DNA of 64,000 bases from an uncultured Planctomycetaceae bacterium (GTDB lineage: Bacteria; Planctomycetota; Planctomycetia; Planctomycetales; Planctomycetaceae), in assembly GCA_903896675.1 (NCBI GenBank), contig CAITYU010000333.1, positions 49,481 through 113,480 of the forward strand, written 5' to 3'. Below the pieces are notes generated by a model. The model was given only the letters and a program-made list of their open reading frames with translations. It was not told the origin of the DNA and searched no databases. Position 1 is the first letter of the stretch. Every line of letters begins with the position of its first letter. Shown here piece by piece: positions 28,333 through 37,779 of the stretch. Both the position numbers and the translations under genes were made by a program.

Positions 28333-29739
28333 ATGGCCCATCTTCTGAATCGTCGTCGCCTGCTGCAGACAGCCGCTGCATCGGCATGGCTTCCGTCGGC
28401 AGTCAGTTCAGCCCGTATGCCGGTGTGCTCCCCGCACAACCGCGGTTGGCGTGCCGGCATTGCCCGCGAAATCATTACTCCGGAAACACCCGTCTGGCTG
28501 GCCGGGTACGGATCACGCCGTGTCCCGGAAGGCAAATTGCACGATCTCTGGATGAAAGCTCTGGCACTGGAAACCCAGGACGGTGCACGAGCAGTACTGA
28601 TCACCAGCGACTTTCAGGGCGTCCCTGCGTCCATGAGCAATCGTGTGTTCGCAAAGCTCGCAGAACACTATGGACTGCAACGCCATCAGGTGATGTTCAC
28701 GTTCTCCCACAACCACTGCGGACCCCGACTCGGCGATGATCTGATCGATTACTACCCCGTCGAAGCCGAACAGGAGGAACTGGTGCGGCAGTACACCGAC
28801 CTGATGGTGGAACGAACCGTCAGACTTGTCGGAAACGCCCTCGAAGATCTGCACGATGCCACCCTTCGACATGGCAGCGGACACACCACCTTTGCCGTCA
28901 ATCGACGCAACAACCGTGAAGCCGACGTCCCCGATCTGCTGGCTCGAGGTATCCCGCTGACTGGACCTGTTGACCACTCCGTACCCGTTCTGCAGGTGAC
29001 GCGTCCGGATGGTACCGTTGCCGCCATCCTGTTCGGCTATGCCTGCCACCCCACCACACTCAGTTTCACCACGTGGTGTGGAGACTACCCGGGCTTCGCA
29101 CAGCTGCAACTGGAACAGGCGTTTCCCGGAGCTGCAGCCATGTTTGTAAACACCTGCGGCGGTGATCAGAACCCGCTGCCCCGCAGAACCGTCGAACTCT
29201 GCGAAAAATATGGCACCATGCTGGCCGACGCCGTAAAACAGGCTTTGCAGCAGACCCTCACACCCGTGTCACCACAACTCCGCACCGCCTTTGAGCTGAT
29301 TGAACTGCCATGGCTGCAGGTCATCACGCGCGACGAACTGCAGCAGGCCGCCAACACCGACCAGGGAATCCGAGGCCGCTGGGCCAGACGCCTGCTGACT
29401 CGACTGGATTCCGGTGAGTCCTTTGCCACCGGTTCCCCGTACCCACTCCACGTCTGGCTGCTCGGCAGCGAACTGAAATGGATCGGTATGGGAGCAGAGA
29501 CGGTAGTCGATTATGCACTTCGATTCAAACAGGAACATGGCACAGGTACGTGGGTCATGGGCTACTCCGACGACATGCTCGCCTACATCCCCAGCCGTCG
29601 AGTCTGGGAAGAAGGCGGCTACGAGGGAGGCAGCAATCTGTATGAATACGGGCGACCGGCCCTCCGCTGGAACGGCGATATCGAGGATCGCATCGCCGCA
29701 GGCGTGAATCGACTGTTCCAGCAGGTTACGCAGAAGTAA
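28333..29739 (+). CDS. Neutral ceramidase-like secreted protein
   Basis: The ATG at 28333 has GAGG eight bases upstream and gives 468 residues with a Tat-type leader (NRRRLLQTAAASAWL). The N-terminal neutral/alkaline ceramidase fold is recognisable: AGIAREIITP, WLAGYGSR, zinc-ligand candidates in TFSHNHCGPRL and GYACHPTTL, and the VNTCGGDQNPLP block. In true ceramidases the last block reads GDVSPN with Ser as nucleophile; here it is GDQNPL, so amide hydrolysis by the known mechanism is doubtful. Related proteins are frequent in planctomycetes with this variant motif. The real substrate is unknown. Confidence 0.85.
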   Translation: MAHLLNRRRLLQTAAASAWLPSAVSSARMPVCSPHNRGWRAGIAREIITPETPVWLAGYGSRRVPEGKLHDLWMKALALETQDGARAVLITSDFQGVPASMSNRVFAKLAEHYGLQRHQVMFTFSHNHCGPRLGDDLIDYYPVEAEQEELVRQYTDLMVERTVRLVGNALEDLHDATLRHGSGHTTFAVNRRNNREADVPDLLARGIPLTGPVDHSVPVLQVTRPDGTVAAILFGYACHPTTLSFTTWCGDYPGFAQLQLEQAFPGAAAMFVNTCGGDQNPLPRRTVELCEKYGTMLADAVKQALQQTLTPVSPQLRTAFELIELPWLQVITRDELQQAANTDQGIRGRWARRLLTRLDSGESFATGSPYPLHVWLLGSELKWIGMGAETVVDYALRFKQEHGTGTWVMGYSDDMLAYIPSRRVWEEGGYEGGSNLYEYGRPALRWNGDIEDRIAAGVNRLFQQVTQK

Positions 29740-29851
29740 TCCCCCGGATCATCACGCGCACACTCCACTTCCTCAGGGCAATTCCTTAAGCTCTTCCCTG
29801 CCGTCGCTGCGGCCGTTACTGACACCATGTCCCCGATCCGGAGCTGAATCT

Positions 29852-30742
29852 GTGAAGACACTGAGTTTCCCAGGCCTTGTGGCCATCGCACTGTTCGTAA
29901 ACGCCAGTCAGTCAGTCGCTCAGGAATGGAAGAGCGGAGTTGAGTGGCAGGAACCACCACTGGTAACCCCCGGCGCCACTGACAATGCTCCGCCGTCAGA
30001 CGCCGTCGTCCTCTTCGACGGCAGGAACCTCGACGCATGGGAAAATGGAGACAAATGGCTCATCGAAAATGGCGTTGCCACAGCAAACCAATCCGCCATC
30101 ACCACCAGACAGCGCTTCGGTGACATCCAACTGCATCTTGAATGGTCCGCCCCCACCGAAATTCGGGGGGAGGGGCAGGGCCGCGGCAACAGTGGCTGCT
30201 ACCTGATGGGACTTTACGAAGTCCAGATTCTCGACTCATTCCGGAATCAGACATACTTCGACGGTCAGGCTGGCTCGATCTACAAACAGACGCCTCCGCT
30301 CGCCAACGCCATGCGAAAGCCCGGCGAATGGAATACCTACCAGATCATCTTCAACGCCCCTCAGTTCAGGGGAAATGGGGATGTTAACAGACCCGCATAC
30401 GTGACTCTGATCCAGAATGGCATCCTGCTGCTTAACAACTTTGAACTTCACGGCCCCACAAGCTACACCGAAGCACCACACTACAAACCACACGCCGAAA
30501 CCGGCCCCATCTCGCTGCAGTTCCACGGTGATGCCGTTCGTTTCCGCAATATCTGGCTGCGCGAACTGAAACCGGCTGTGGGGCGACGGGTATCTCCACC
30601 CTTCAACCTGCCAATGCCCCCGAAACCCGGAGAATCCGGAACAGGCTCCCAAAAGCCTGCCGATGAAGCTCAGCCCGGAAAATCCGGCAACACAAACTCT
30701 CAGACGGATGCAAAGCCGACAACAGCCGGCTCAAAGAACTGA
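29852..30742 (+). CDS. DUF1080 (3-keto-disaccharide hydrolase-like) secreted protein
   Basis: Protein of 296 residues with a GTG start supported by GGAG eight bases upstream. A signal peptide (1-23) precedes a single DUF1080 concanavalin-like domain: VVLFDGRNLDAWE, GDIQLHLEW, GRGNSGCYLMGLYEVQILDS, and the closing ISLQFHGDAVRFRNIWLREL. DUF1080 proteins bind or hydrolyse sugars, with 3-keto-glycoside hydrolysis reported for some. A disordered Pro/Gly/Ser/Lys tail ends the protein. It follows the ceramidase-like gene by about 110 bases and converges on the DUF1501 gene. Confidence 0.9.
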   Translation: MKTLSFPGLVAIALFVNASQSVAQEWKSGVEWQEPPLVTPGATDNAPPSDAVVLFDGRNLDAWENGDKWLIENGVATANQSAITTRQRFGDIQLHLEWSAPTEIRGEGQGRGNSGCYLMGLYEVQILDSFRNQTYFDGQAGSIYKQTPPLANAMRKPGEWNTYQIIFNAPQFRGNGDVNRPAYVTLIQNGILLLNNFELHGPTSYTEAPHYKPHAETGPISLQFHGDAVRFRNIWLRELKPAVGRRVSPPFNLPMPPKPGESGTGSQKPADEAQPGKSGNTNSQTDAKPTTAGSKN

Positions 30743-30762
30743 GTCATGGCCTGCGACTTCCC

Positions 30763-30790
30763 GGTCTGACGGAACCGATTTCGTCAGACC
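30763..30790. terminator. Hairpin at convergent gene ends
   Basis: GGTCTGACG (30763-30771) and CGTCAGACC (30782-30790) form a perfect nine-base stem with a ten-base loop between the DUF1080 gene and the end of the DUF1501 gene, overlapping the latter's stop. There is no T run, so intrinsic termination is only possible, not clear. Confidence 0.45.
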
Positions 30791-32157
30791 GCGTCGCCAC
30801 CGCTGTATAATTGTTCGATCACCGCACCCTGATTCAGATGCACCGGACGATTCAGACGATCACGCACAACCGAGTGCGGTTCAATCCCCAGCGCCGAATA
30901 CACCGTGGCACCCAGATCATCCGGCGAAAATGCCACCGAATCCGGATACGCCCCGATGTCGTCCGAACGACCAATCACTTTCCCTCCCTGTACCCCGGCA
31001 CCGGCAAACAAACCGGTAAAACACGGCCCCCAGTGATCTCGCCCCCCATCACCGTTGATCTTCGGAGTCCTGCCAAACTCGCCCAGCATGATCACCATGG
31101 TGTCCTGCAGCAGACCACGCTCATCAAGATCCTGCAGCAAAGCAGACACGCCTCGATCAAGCGGGCCCAGCAGACGGTCCTTCAGTGTTCGAAATATCGC
31201 ACTGTGACTGTCCCAGTTCTGCACAGGTCCCATGTTGGCCTGCACAATCGGCACTCCCGCCTCCACCAGACGACGTGCCAGCAGCAGCGATTGGCCAAAG
31301 GCATGTCGACCGTAGCGTTCACGCACGGTTTCCGACTCGCGCTGCAGTTCAAAAGCCTGCGTCAGCCGCCCGGATGAAAGCATGCTGAATGCCAGTCGCT
31401 GGTCTTCAGCCATCCGCGCCGCTGAACCGCTGACAGCACCCGCAGAATCAGCCGGCTGCAGACTCTGCAGCAGACGACGACGATTTTCCAGCCGCCCCTG
31501 ATCCAGCCCCTGAATCAGCGACAGGGACTCCACGCGAAAGTCGTCTCGCGATGGATCACCGACAATCTGCCATGGATCATATTTGGGCCCCAGAAACCCG
31601 GCGTGCTGGCCCGGCCATGTCAGCGGAGCAGACATCAGCCACGTCGGCAGATTCACACCGCATGGAATGCCATCAGAACGAGGACGCAGAAATTCACAGC
31701 CCGCTGAATAACATGGCCAGTCATCCCGCGATGCCACCTTGTCAAAGAATCCGCCCGGCTGAAGGTGCCCCGTCAGCACGTGATGCGTCGACATCAGATG
31801 ATTGTTGTCCTTATGCGACAAACTGCGCACAAGTGCGTACTTGTGAGCCAGTGCTGCAAGCCCCGGCAAATGCTGGCAGATCCGAGTGCCTGCAACGGAC
31901 GTGGCTATCGGACTGAATTCCCCGCGAACTTCCGCCGCAGCCTCCGGCTTCATATCCAGAGTGTCGTGGTGGCTGATGGCACCTGTGCAAAACACGATGA
32001 TCAGCGACTTGGCTCGCGGCTGCAGACCAGTGGCCGTCGCCGGACGAGCCATCGCCAGTTGACCCGCAGTACACCCCAGTAAACCAGACCAACCAATCTG
32101 TACCATCTTTCGACGACGGACCAGATTGTTTTCAGCAGAAGTCAGTGGAGACGGCAT
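30784..32157 (-). CDS. DUF1501 secreted protein
   Basis: The product has 457 residues starting at the ATG at 32157; the upstream extension of the frame has no family character. A twin-arginine-like leader (RRRKMVQIGWSGLLGCTAG) is followed by DUF1501, an alkaline-phosphatase-like fold: AKSLIIVFCTGAISHHDTLDMKP, LVRSLSHKDNNHL, NWDSHSAIF, MVIMLGEFGRTPKINGDGGRDHW. Planctomycete genomes usually pair DUF1501 with a PSCyt/PSD1 gene; here the nearest PSD1 gene is several kilobases away. Function is unknown. It is divergent from the zinc peptidase gene. Confidence 0.92.
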   Translation of the reverse strand: MPSPLTSAENNLVRRRKMVQIGWSGLLGCTAGQLAMARPATATGLQPRAKSLIIVFCTGAISHHDTLDMKPEAAAEVRGEFSPIATSVAGTRICQHLPGLAALAHKYALVRSLSHKDNNHLMSTHHVLTGHLQPGGFFDKVASRDDWPCYSAGCEFLRPRSDGIPCGVNLPTWLMSAPLTWPGQHAGFLGPKYDPWQIVGDPSRDDFRVESLSLIQGLDQGRLENRRRLLQSLQPADSAGAVSGSAARMAEDQRLAFSMLSSGRLTQAFELQRESETVRERYGRHAFGQSLLLARRLVEAGVPIVQANMGPVQNWDSHSAIFRTLKDRLLGPLDRGVSALLQDLDERGLLQDTMVIMLGEFGRTPKINGDGGRDHWGPCFTGLFAGAGVQGGKVIGRSDDIGAYPDSVAFSPDDLGATVYSALGIEPHSVVRDRLNRPVHLNQGAVIEQLYSGGDAV

Positions 32158-32429
32158 GGGGAGGGATTTCGTCGGCTGGGAAGCGGGCAGGGTCTGACGG
32201 AAGTCGCTCCCCAGTCTAATTGACGATCCCCCGGGGTTGAACAAAAAAACGGTTGGTTCGGATTTGTCGATGAAAAATACTGAGAATTTCCCCGCTGGCA
32301 GCTTCAAGCAAAATCGCTCTGAGAAATCGCGGATTTCGATCAATCGGTATGCGTATTGCGGATAGAATATTGGTGTCATCAGGACCGCCAAACTGGCAGC
32401 CAGCCGGTTTTCAGCACAGGAGACAGCGG

Positions 32430-33140
32430 ATGTTCGGCTACTTCTTCGACTCAACATACCTTCTCATGGTACTGATTCCCGGACTTTTGATGTCCGGCAT
32501 CGCCAGCCTGATGGTCAGGTCAGCCTTCAGCATGTATTCCAGGGAACCCACGCAAAGAGGGCTCTCGGGGGCACAGGCTGCCCAGTTGCTGCTGCAGAAC
32601 GCCGGCATCTACGATGTGCAGATTCAACGGGCCCAGGGATTTCTCAGCGACCACTACAACCCTGTTACCCGGACTCTCGCTCTCTCTGACAACGTTTATG
32701 ACAGCAACTCCGTAGCTGCCATCGGAGTTGCCTGCCATGAAGCCGGACACGCTATTCAGCACGCAGACAACTACGGTCCCCTGTGGTTGAGATCCACACT
32801 GGTTCCCGTAGTGGGTTTCGGCTCAACTGCGTCCGAATTGCTGCTGATGCTGGGCTTCATCCTCCACGCAAAACCGCTGCTGCTGGCCGGAGTCATTGCC
32901 TTCGCCACGATCGTCCTGTTCCAATTGGTCACACTGCCCGTGGAGTTTGACGCCTCCGCCCGCGCCAAAAGACTCTGCCTTGAATACGGTATCGTCACCA
33001 ACAGCGAGTACACAGGCGTCAATCGAGTCCTGAATGCCGCTGCCCTGACTTACGTGGCAGCGTTCGCTTCCAGCCTGCTGACCCTGCTGTACTATCTCAT
33101 CAGACTCGGCCTGATCGGTGGCAACCGCAGTGAAGAATGA
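32430..33140 (+). CDS. YugP-family membrane zinc metallopeptidase
   Basis: Start at 32430 with AGGAG about seven bases upstream; 236 residues. A membrane helix near the N terminus (about 8-28) is followed by a soluble loop with the zinc motif H103-E-A-G-H107. Two or three further hydrophobic segments follow (about 122-170 and 205-230), with E-F-D-A-S-A-R-A in between. This is the YugP/DUF zinc peptidase family (PF04298-like), proposed to cleave membrane or envelope proteins. The substrate is unknown. An insert-free normal length supports an intact gene. Confidence 0.92.
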   Translation: MFGYFFDSTYLLMVLIPGLLMSGIASLMVRSAFSMYSREPTQRGLSGAQAAQLLLQNAGIYDVQIQRAQGFLSDHYNPVTRTLALSDNVYDSNSVAAIGVACHEAGHAIQHADNYGPLWLRSTLVPVVGFGSTASELLLMLGFILHAKPLLLAGVIAFATIVLFQLVTLPVEFDASARAKRLCLEYGIVTNSEYTGVNRVLNAAALTYVAAFASSLLTLLYYLIRLGLIGGNRSEE

Positions 33141-33156
33141 TCAGGACAAGCCGTCA

Positions 33157-33175
33157 CAGGGCAGGGCAGGGCAGG
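33157..33175. repeat. Short GCAGG direct repeat
   Basis: Three consecutive GCAGG units preceded by ACAGG lie between the convergent zinc peptidase and sialidase-like genes. No function is evident. Confidence 0.6.
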
Positions 33176-33180
33176 CTGAC

Positions 33181-34383
33181 TTACGGATCTGCCCCAGCAC
33201 CAGCCGTCTCCAGCCACGCCTCGCTGAACACAGTGTGTTTCATCGACTTGCCATCTTTGACAAAATAACTGTAGACCACGTGAATTCGACCATCTCGAGC
33301 CTGAATCACGCATGGGTAGTGGGCAGACCCCTCCGACAGATCTTCCAGCAACCGCTTCCACTTCCATGTCCTGCCCTCATCGTCCGACAGACTGACCGCC
33401 AGTCGACCACGACCTTCATTGGCATCATTGTGCACCAGCAGCCAGCGGCCACTTCGCAGTCGCACCCCGTCCAGACCGGAACCCGGATTCGGCAGATTCG
33501 AAACCAGCACCGGCCCCCAACTGACTCCTTCATCTGACGACTCAGCATACCGCACATGACCTGTAAAGCCGTTCTCCCGCATCCACGCCACAACCGTGCC
33601 ATCGGATCGCTGCAGGACTGTCGGCTGGATCGCACCAAATCCCAGCAGCGGTTTCCCCGCAAACCATGTTTGCCCGCCATCATCGCTGATTGCCATGATC
33701 GACAGTGAAAAAGTGTCTGTGTAGAGCGGCAGCAGTATTCGTCCCGAACTGAGAACAGTGGGTTTGCACCGCGGTTGCCATCCCAACCGCTGCCAGACCT
33801 TCTGACTCAGACGCTCCCGTGCCTCGTTGATCGACGCCATTTTCTGAGGGGGCAGGGCAGGCAACAGCGCCAGTGTCTCATCCAGCACGCGAACTGCCTC
33901 CACTGAAAAATCGTCCGGCTTCAGCAGGATCGTATCATCACGATTCCACACAGGTGCTCCAGCGCCCCCTGGCTGATCTGAGACCCGCATTCGCGTCAGA
34001 CAGGTCTCCCACGTGTTCGCGATAATCACCGGCCAGAACAGAAACAGTCGCCCGTCCGCATCCGCCATCAAAGCAGTATTGCAGTCAGGAAACCCCGGAG
34101 TATCTGCCAGCAGGAAGGATTCGCTCCATGCTGTGCTGCCAGGTTTCAGTCTGGCCCCCCAGACCGCCACATCATCCGCAGTGCGTTCACCACTGCCCCG
34201 ATACCACGAAGCGATCAACTCACCATTCTTCAGTTCCGCAAGTCCCGGAGCGTGGTTGTGCTGCGGGTGCAGCGGAAATATCAGCTCCGCAATCGGCTCC
34301 TGACTGTTCGCCACACCGCCGCCAATCTGCCATGAAATGAACAGCAGCACTAAAAATCGCAATTGCAGCGAAATCAGATCCAT
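33181..34383 (-). CDS. Sialidase-like (BNR repeat) secreted protein
   Basis: Protein of 400 residues with a signal peptide (1-28) and GGAG six bases before the start. The six-bladed propeller of the sialidase superfamily is indicated by Asp-boxes [16 protein letters not shown] and SDDEGRTW, and by early [15 protein letters not shown] and [12 protein letters not shown]. This class (often called exo-alpha-sialidase or BNR protein) is common in planctomycetes and may act on glycans other than sialic acid. The catalytic Tyr/Glu pair could not be assigned by eye. It overlaps nothing and converges on the zinc peptidase gene. Confidence 0.88.
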   Translation of the reverse strand: MDLISLQLRFLVLLFISWQIGGGVANSQEPIAELIFPLHPQHNHAPGLAELKNGELIASWYRGSGERTADDVAVWGARLKPGSTAWSESFLLADTPGFPDCNTALMADADGRLFLFWPVIIANTWETCLTRMRVSDQPGGAGAPVWNRDDTILLKPDDFSVEAVRVLDETLALLPALPPQKMASINEARERLSQKVWQRLGWQPRCKPTVLSSGRILLPLYTDTFSLSIMAISDDGGQTWFAGKPLLGFGAIQPTVLQRSDGTVVAWMRENGFTGHVRYAESSDEGVSWGPVLVSNLPNPGSGLDGVRLRSGRWLLVHNDANEGRGRLAVSLSDDEGRTWKWKRLLEDLSEGSAHYPCVIQARDGRIHVVYSYFVKDGKSMKHTVFSEAWLETAGAGADP

Positions 34384-34651
34384 AAAAAGCTCCGAAAACA
34401 GGGCAGGGTGCCGGTTGCCGATATCAGTGGCAAGCTCGGGATCGAGAACACAGGGCCACGGCAGCGGCGCAGAGCCATTTCAGATTCTGCGGGTTTTCGG
34501 CAAACATGTCGAGTATCCCGCTCCCGAAAAAGACCCGAAATTCGACCAGCTTTACCAGATCAGAAACTTCCATTTTTCCGAAATTCTCGGACAATGCAGC
34601 ACACTGTGCCTGCGTTTTCTTCCCCCGTTTTTTCCATTTCCGGAGGCATGT

Positions 34652-35653
34652 ATGAGAACCCTGACCAGACCGCACCGCGGTTTCACCCTGATCGAACTTC
34701 TGGTGGTGATTGCCATCATTGCCATCCTGGTTGCCCTGTTGCTGCCGGCAGTGCAGCAGGCTCGCGAAGCTGCCCGACGCACTCAGTGCAAGAATAATCT
34801 CAAACAACTGGCGCTTGCGGTCCACAACTACCACGACGTAGCCAACATGTTCCCCCCGGGGTATATCTTTGCTCCCCCAAATCTCGTCGTCCGTTCTGCA
34901 TTCACAATGCTGCTGCCCTACATCGAACAGACCAACCTCTACAACTCCATCGACTCCTCCGTTCCGATGATGATGGGTCCCACCAACTACAACCCCACAA
35001 TACTTGCTCAGAATGTGGCTGCCGCGGCGACTGTCATTCCAGCCTTCCTGTGCCCATCGTCAATCGGGCCGACAACCGACGATTACATGTATCCCGCCAA
35101 CGCCTTTGCCGCTGGCGTGCCGCCAATGAATCTGACGTGGAAGGGCGGCCGAACCGACTACGGCGGGACGACTGGAATTCGTGGCGTCTACGGAAACCTC
35201 GCCTACAACAACAATCAGGGTGGCGATCGTGACGGCTGCCTGACAGCCGCTGGACTCGGAGGCAGCACCTCACGGATGCGTGACATCACCGATGGAACAT
35301 CCAATACCCTGATGTTTGGTGAACGTACCGGTGGCGTAAAGCTGTATTACAAATCCACACCGGCAACGAATCTTCCGGCTGTGCTCGGCGTCACCAACGG
35401 CGGCTCGTGGTCAGATGCCCTCGCCTTTGAACACTGGCTGCAGGGATCACTGTACGACGGAACCGGATTTGGTGGTGGCCCCTGTGCCATGTGCACCAAC
35501 ATTCGCGGCAATGGCTTCCACAGTTTTCACACAGGCGGCTGCCAGTTTGCTTTGGTTGACGGCTCAGTTCGCTTCATCAGTGAAAATGTGGCCGCGTCAG
35601 TGTTCGCTGCCACAGTCACCAAAAAGAAGGGTGAAATCGTCGGCGAATTCTGA
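34652..35653 (+). CDS. DUF1559 protein with prepilin-type N terminus
   Basis: Start at 34652 with GGAGG five bases upstream; 333 residues. The type IV pilin-like leader has RG10/F11TLIE15, followed by a long hydrophobic helix and [20 protein letters not shown]. The body is DUF1559 (SBP_bac_10-like), ending with the H-x9-DG motif in [20 protein letters not shown]. Planctomycetes carry many copies of this family. It should be processed by prepilin peptidase and displayed on the envelope; its exact role is unknown. The downstream hairpin and small lipoprotein gene are its usual companions. Confidence 0.95.
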   Translation: MRTLTRPHRGFTLIELLVVIAIIAILVALLLPAVQQAREAARRTQCKNNLKQLALAVHNYHDVANMFPPGYIFAPPNLVVRSAFTMLLPYIEQTNLYNSIDSSVPMMMGPTNYNPTILAQNVAAAATVIPAFLCPSSIGPTTDDYMYPANAFAAGVPPMNLTWKGGRTDYGGTTGIRGVYGNLAYNNNQGGDRDGCLTAAGLGGSTSRMRDITDGTSNTLMFGERTGGVKLYYKSTPATNLPAVLGVTNGGSWSDALAFEHWLQGSLYDGTGFGGGPCAMCTNIRGNGFHSFHTGGCQFALVDGSVRFISENVAASVFAATVTKKKGEIVGEF

Positions 35654-35695
35654 TCATGTTCGCCTGCCACAGTCGGCCCCCAAAAGTCAGTACTG

Positions 35696-35719
35696 ACAGG
35701 GCCCGTATGCGGGCCCTGT
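35696..35719 (+). terminator. Hairpin between DUF1559 and lipoprotein genes
   Basis: ACAGGGCCCG (35696-35705) and CGGGCCCTGT (35710-35719) form a ten-base perfect stem with a four-base loop, followed by a pyrimidine-rich but T-poor run. It could be a partial terminator that lowers expression of the downstream gene, or an mRNA-stabilising structure. Confidence 0.65.
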
Positions 35720-35790
35720 TCTGCTTCCTTCCGCCGACCCCTCCGTTTCCCTCCGCCACCTCGCGCTCACTGTTCGAATGGAATCGCAGA

Positions 35791-36228
35791 ATGTCCAAAT
35801 GCTGCTCACTGCTGTTTGTCGCAGCCCTGCTGCTCGTTTCCGGTTGTGGTGAAGCCCCCAACCGAAAAGCCACTTTCCCGGTTAAGGGTAAAATCACCGT
35901 CGACGGCCAGGCTCCGGGTTCCGCAATTCGCATCGATTGCGTACCTGTCGCCGGCCTCGACGCTGCAGACCCAACGGCTTCCGGTACCGAATGTGATCCG
36001 GAGGGCAACTTCCAGATCTCCACCTACCAGCAGGGCGACGGCGTTCCTCCCGGGGACTACGTACTGACTTTCACGTGGCAGGAATTCAACCTGATGTCAC
36101 GGCAATACACCGGCAAAGACAAGCTCAATGGTCGGTATGCTGATCCCCAAAGTCCCACCGCTCAGAAAATCTCCGTAAAAGCCGGGGAGCCTACGGATCT
36201 TGGAGTTGTCGCACTCACAACAAAGTGA
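35791..36228 (+). CDS. Small lipoprotein, carboxypeptidase-regulatory-like fold
   Basis: The ATG at 35791 gives 145 residues with a signal sequence ending in a lipobox (LLVSGC). The mature part, FPVKGKITVDGQ through PEGNFQISTYQQGDGVPPGDYVLTFTW to VKAGEPTDLGVVAL, has the pattern of the small planctomycete lipoproteins with a carboxypeptidase-regulatory or transthyretin-like beta sandwich. These are regularly encoded just after DUF1559 genes. It is probably anchored in the outer membrane, perhaps as a partner of the pseudopilin. The biochemical role is unknown. Confidence 0.85.
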   Translation: MSKCCSLLFVAALLLVSGCGEAPNRKATFPVKGKITVDGQAPGSAIRIDCVPVAGLDAADPTASGTECDPEGNFQISTYQQGDGVPPGDYVLTFTWQEFNLMSRQYTGKDKLNGRYADPQSPTAQKISVKAGEPTDLGVVALTTK

Positions 36229-36409
36229 AGGTACGGACAACGTGCTGGCTTTCCTCGCTTCAACTCAAAAATCATTCTCCTGACGCCTGGCGGAACAGCT
36301 CCGATCGCTGCTCCGCCTTTTTCTCTTTCTCGTATTCTGCTCTTTCACTTGCTGCCGCTGCTGAAGCAGCAGCACTCATCTTCGACCGGGGCTGCCCCAG
36401 GACTTATTC

Positions 36410-37744
36410 ATGTTGTCCCTCGCTGATTTTCGTAAGCTGCTGGTGTTTCTGTTGTTCGTCGCACCCTGCGTCACCCACGCAGATGAAAATCAGGCGGACA
36501 GTGAACTGCCTCAGGAGATCTTCCGGTACATGGACCGTCCGGAACCGGACTTCGCATGGAAAAAACTCGACACTATCGCGGCCGGTCCGAATCGCATCCA
36601 TCGGTTGGAACTCACATCACAAAAATGGCAGAACATCGTCTGGAAACACGCACTGGTGGTCTACGAGCCAAAGCAGTTGATCCACAAGCAGCAGATGCTT
36701 CTCTTTGTGACGGGCGGCAGCAATGGACGTATGCCCCAGTTGAAGGATTTCGCGCTCGGGCTGGCACTTGCAGACGCTGCCGGAGCTCGCGTTGCCACCC
36801 TGCATCAGGTCCCCAATCAGCCGCTGTTCGGAGATCGGGTCGAAGATGACCTGATCACTGAAACGTGGTTGCGGTACATTGAAACCGGTGACCCGACATG
36901 GCCACTGCTGTTCCCCATGGCTAAAAGTGCCGTCAAGGCAATGGACGCACTGCAGCAGTTCGCCAGCAGCGAGTTTCAGCAGGAAGTCAGCTCCTTCGTC
37001 ATCTCCGGAGCTTCGAAACGCGGTTGGACCAGCTGGCTTACTCCCGTTGTTGACAAAAGAATTATTGCTACCGCTCCGGTTGTCATCGACGTCCTTAACT
37101 TTCCCGCCCAGATGACACACCAGAAAAAAACCTGGGGCGTCTACAGTGAACAGATCGCCGATTACACCAGCAAAGGCCTCGTGCACGAAAACGGTATCCC
37201 GGAGGATGGCAGGGAAGCCGAACTCTGGAAAATGATGGATCCGTTCACCTATCGCTCCCGCCTGACCATGCCCAAGCTGATTGTTGTAGGCGCCAACGAT
37301 CGCTATTGGACGGTCGATGCGATGAATCTGTACTGGGATCAGTTGCAGGGAGTTCGACACATTCATCGCGCACCAAATGCCGGCCACGGACTTGACCAGG
37401 GACGCGACTACGCACTGACCACCATCGCTGTCTTTTTCCGACACGTGGCCGCTGGAAAAACGCTGCCCGAAATCAAATGGAAACCCCAGGTCACTGACGG
37501 TGCCGTTGGCTTCAGCCTGACACCCTCCGGAAACCCCCTCGCGGTCCGAATCTGGTCCGCCCGATCCGCCTCCAATGATTTCCGTGAATCAAAATGGACT
37601 TCCGCTGAACTGCAGGCCACCGAAGGTCAATACACCGGCACCGCCACCAAAAACGGAGATGAACGCGTTGCAGTCTTCGGTGAAGTGCAGTACGAATACG
37701 AAGGCCTCCAGTATTCAGTGAACACTCTCGTCTGGTGGAAGTAG
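36410..37744 (+). CDS. PqaA-family (PhoPQ-activated) alpha/beta hydrolase
   Basis: Protein of 444 residues with a signal peptide (1-24). AGGA lies about seven bases before the start. The alpha/beta hydrolase core shows the nucleophile in VISGASKRGWTSW, the acid in VVGANDRYWTVDAMNLYWD and the His in APNAGHGLDQGRD. It matches the PhoPQ-activated pathogenicity-related family, whose name reflects Salmonella regulation; there is no evidence of PhoPQ control here. The substrate is unknown. Two trypsin-like protease genes follow on the same strand, the first after 35 bases, so an operon is likely. Confidence 0.9.
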   Translation: MLSLADFRKLLVFLLFVAPCVTHADENQADSELPQEIFRYMDRPEPDFAWKKLDTIAAGPNRIHRLELTSQKWQNIVWKHALVVYEPKQLIHKQQMLLFVTGGSNGRMPQLKDFALGLALADAAGARVATLHQVPNQPLFGDRVEDDLITETWLRYIETGDPTWPLLFPMAKSAVKAMDALQQFASSEFQQEVSSFVISGASKRGWTSWLTPVVDKRIIATAPVVIDVLNFPAQMTHQKKTWGVYSEQIADYTSKGLVHENGIPEDGREAELWKMMDPFTYRSRLTMPKLIVVGANDRYWTVDAMNLYWDQLQGVRHIHRAPNAGHGLDQGRDYALTTIAVFFRHVAAGKTLPEIKWKPQVTDGAVGFSLTPSGNPLAVRIWSARSASNDFRESKWTSAELQATEGQYTGTATKNGDERVAVFGEVQYEYEGLQYSVNTLVWWK

Positions 37745-37779
37745 GCACTTCAGAAAACGCTGTCACGAGGAGAGTGTCA

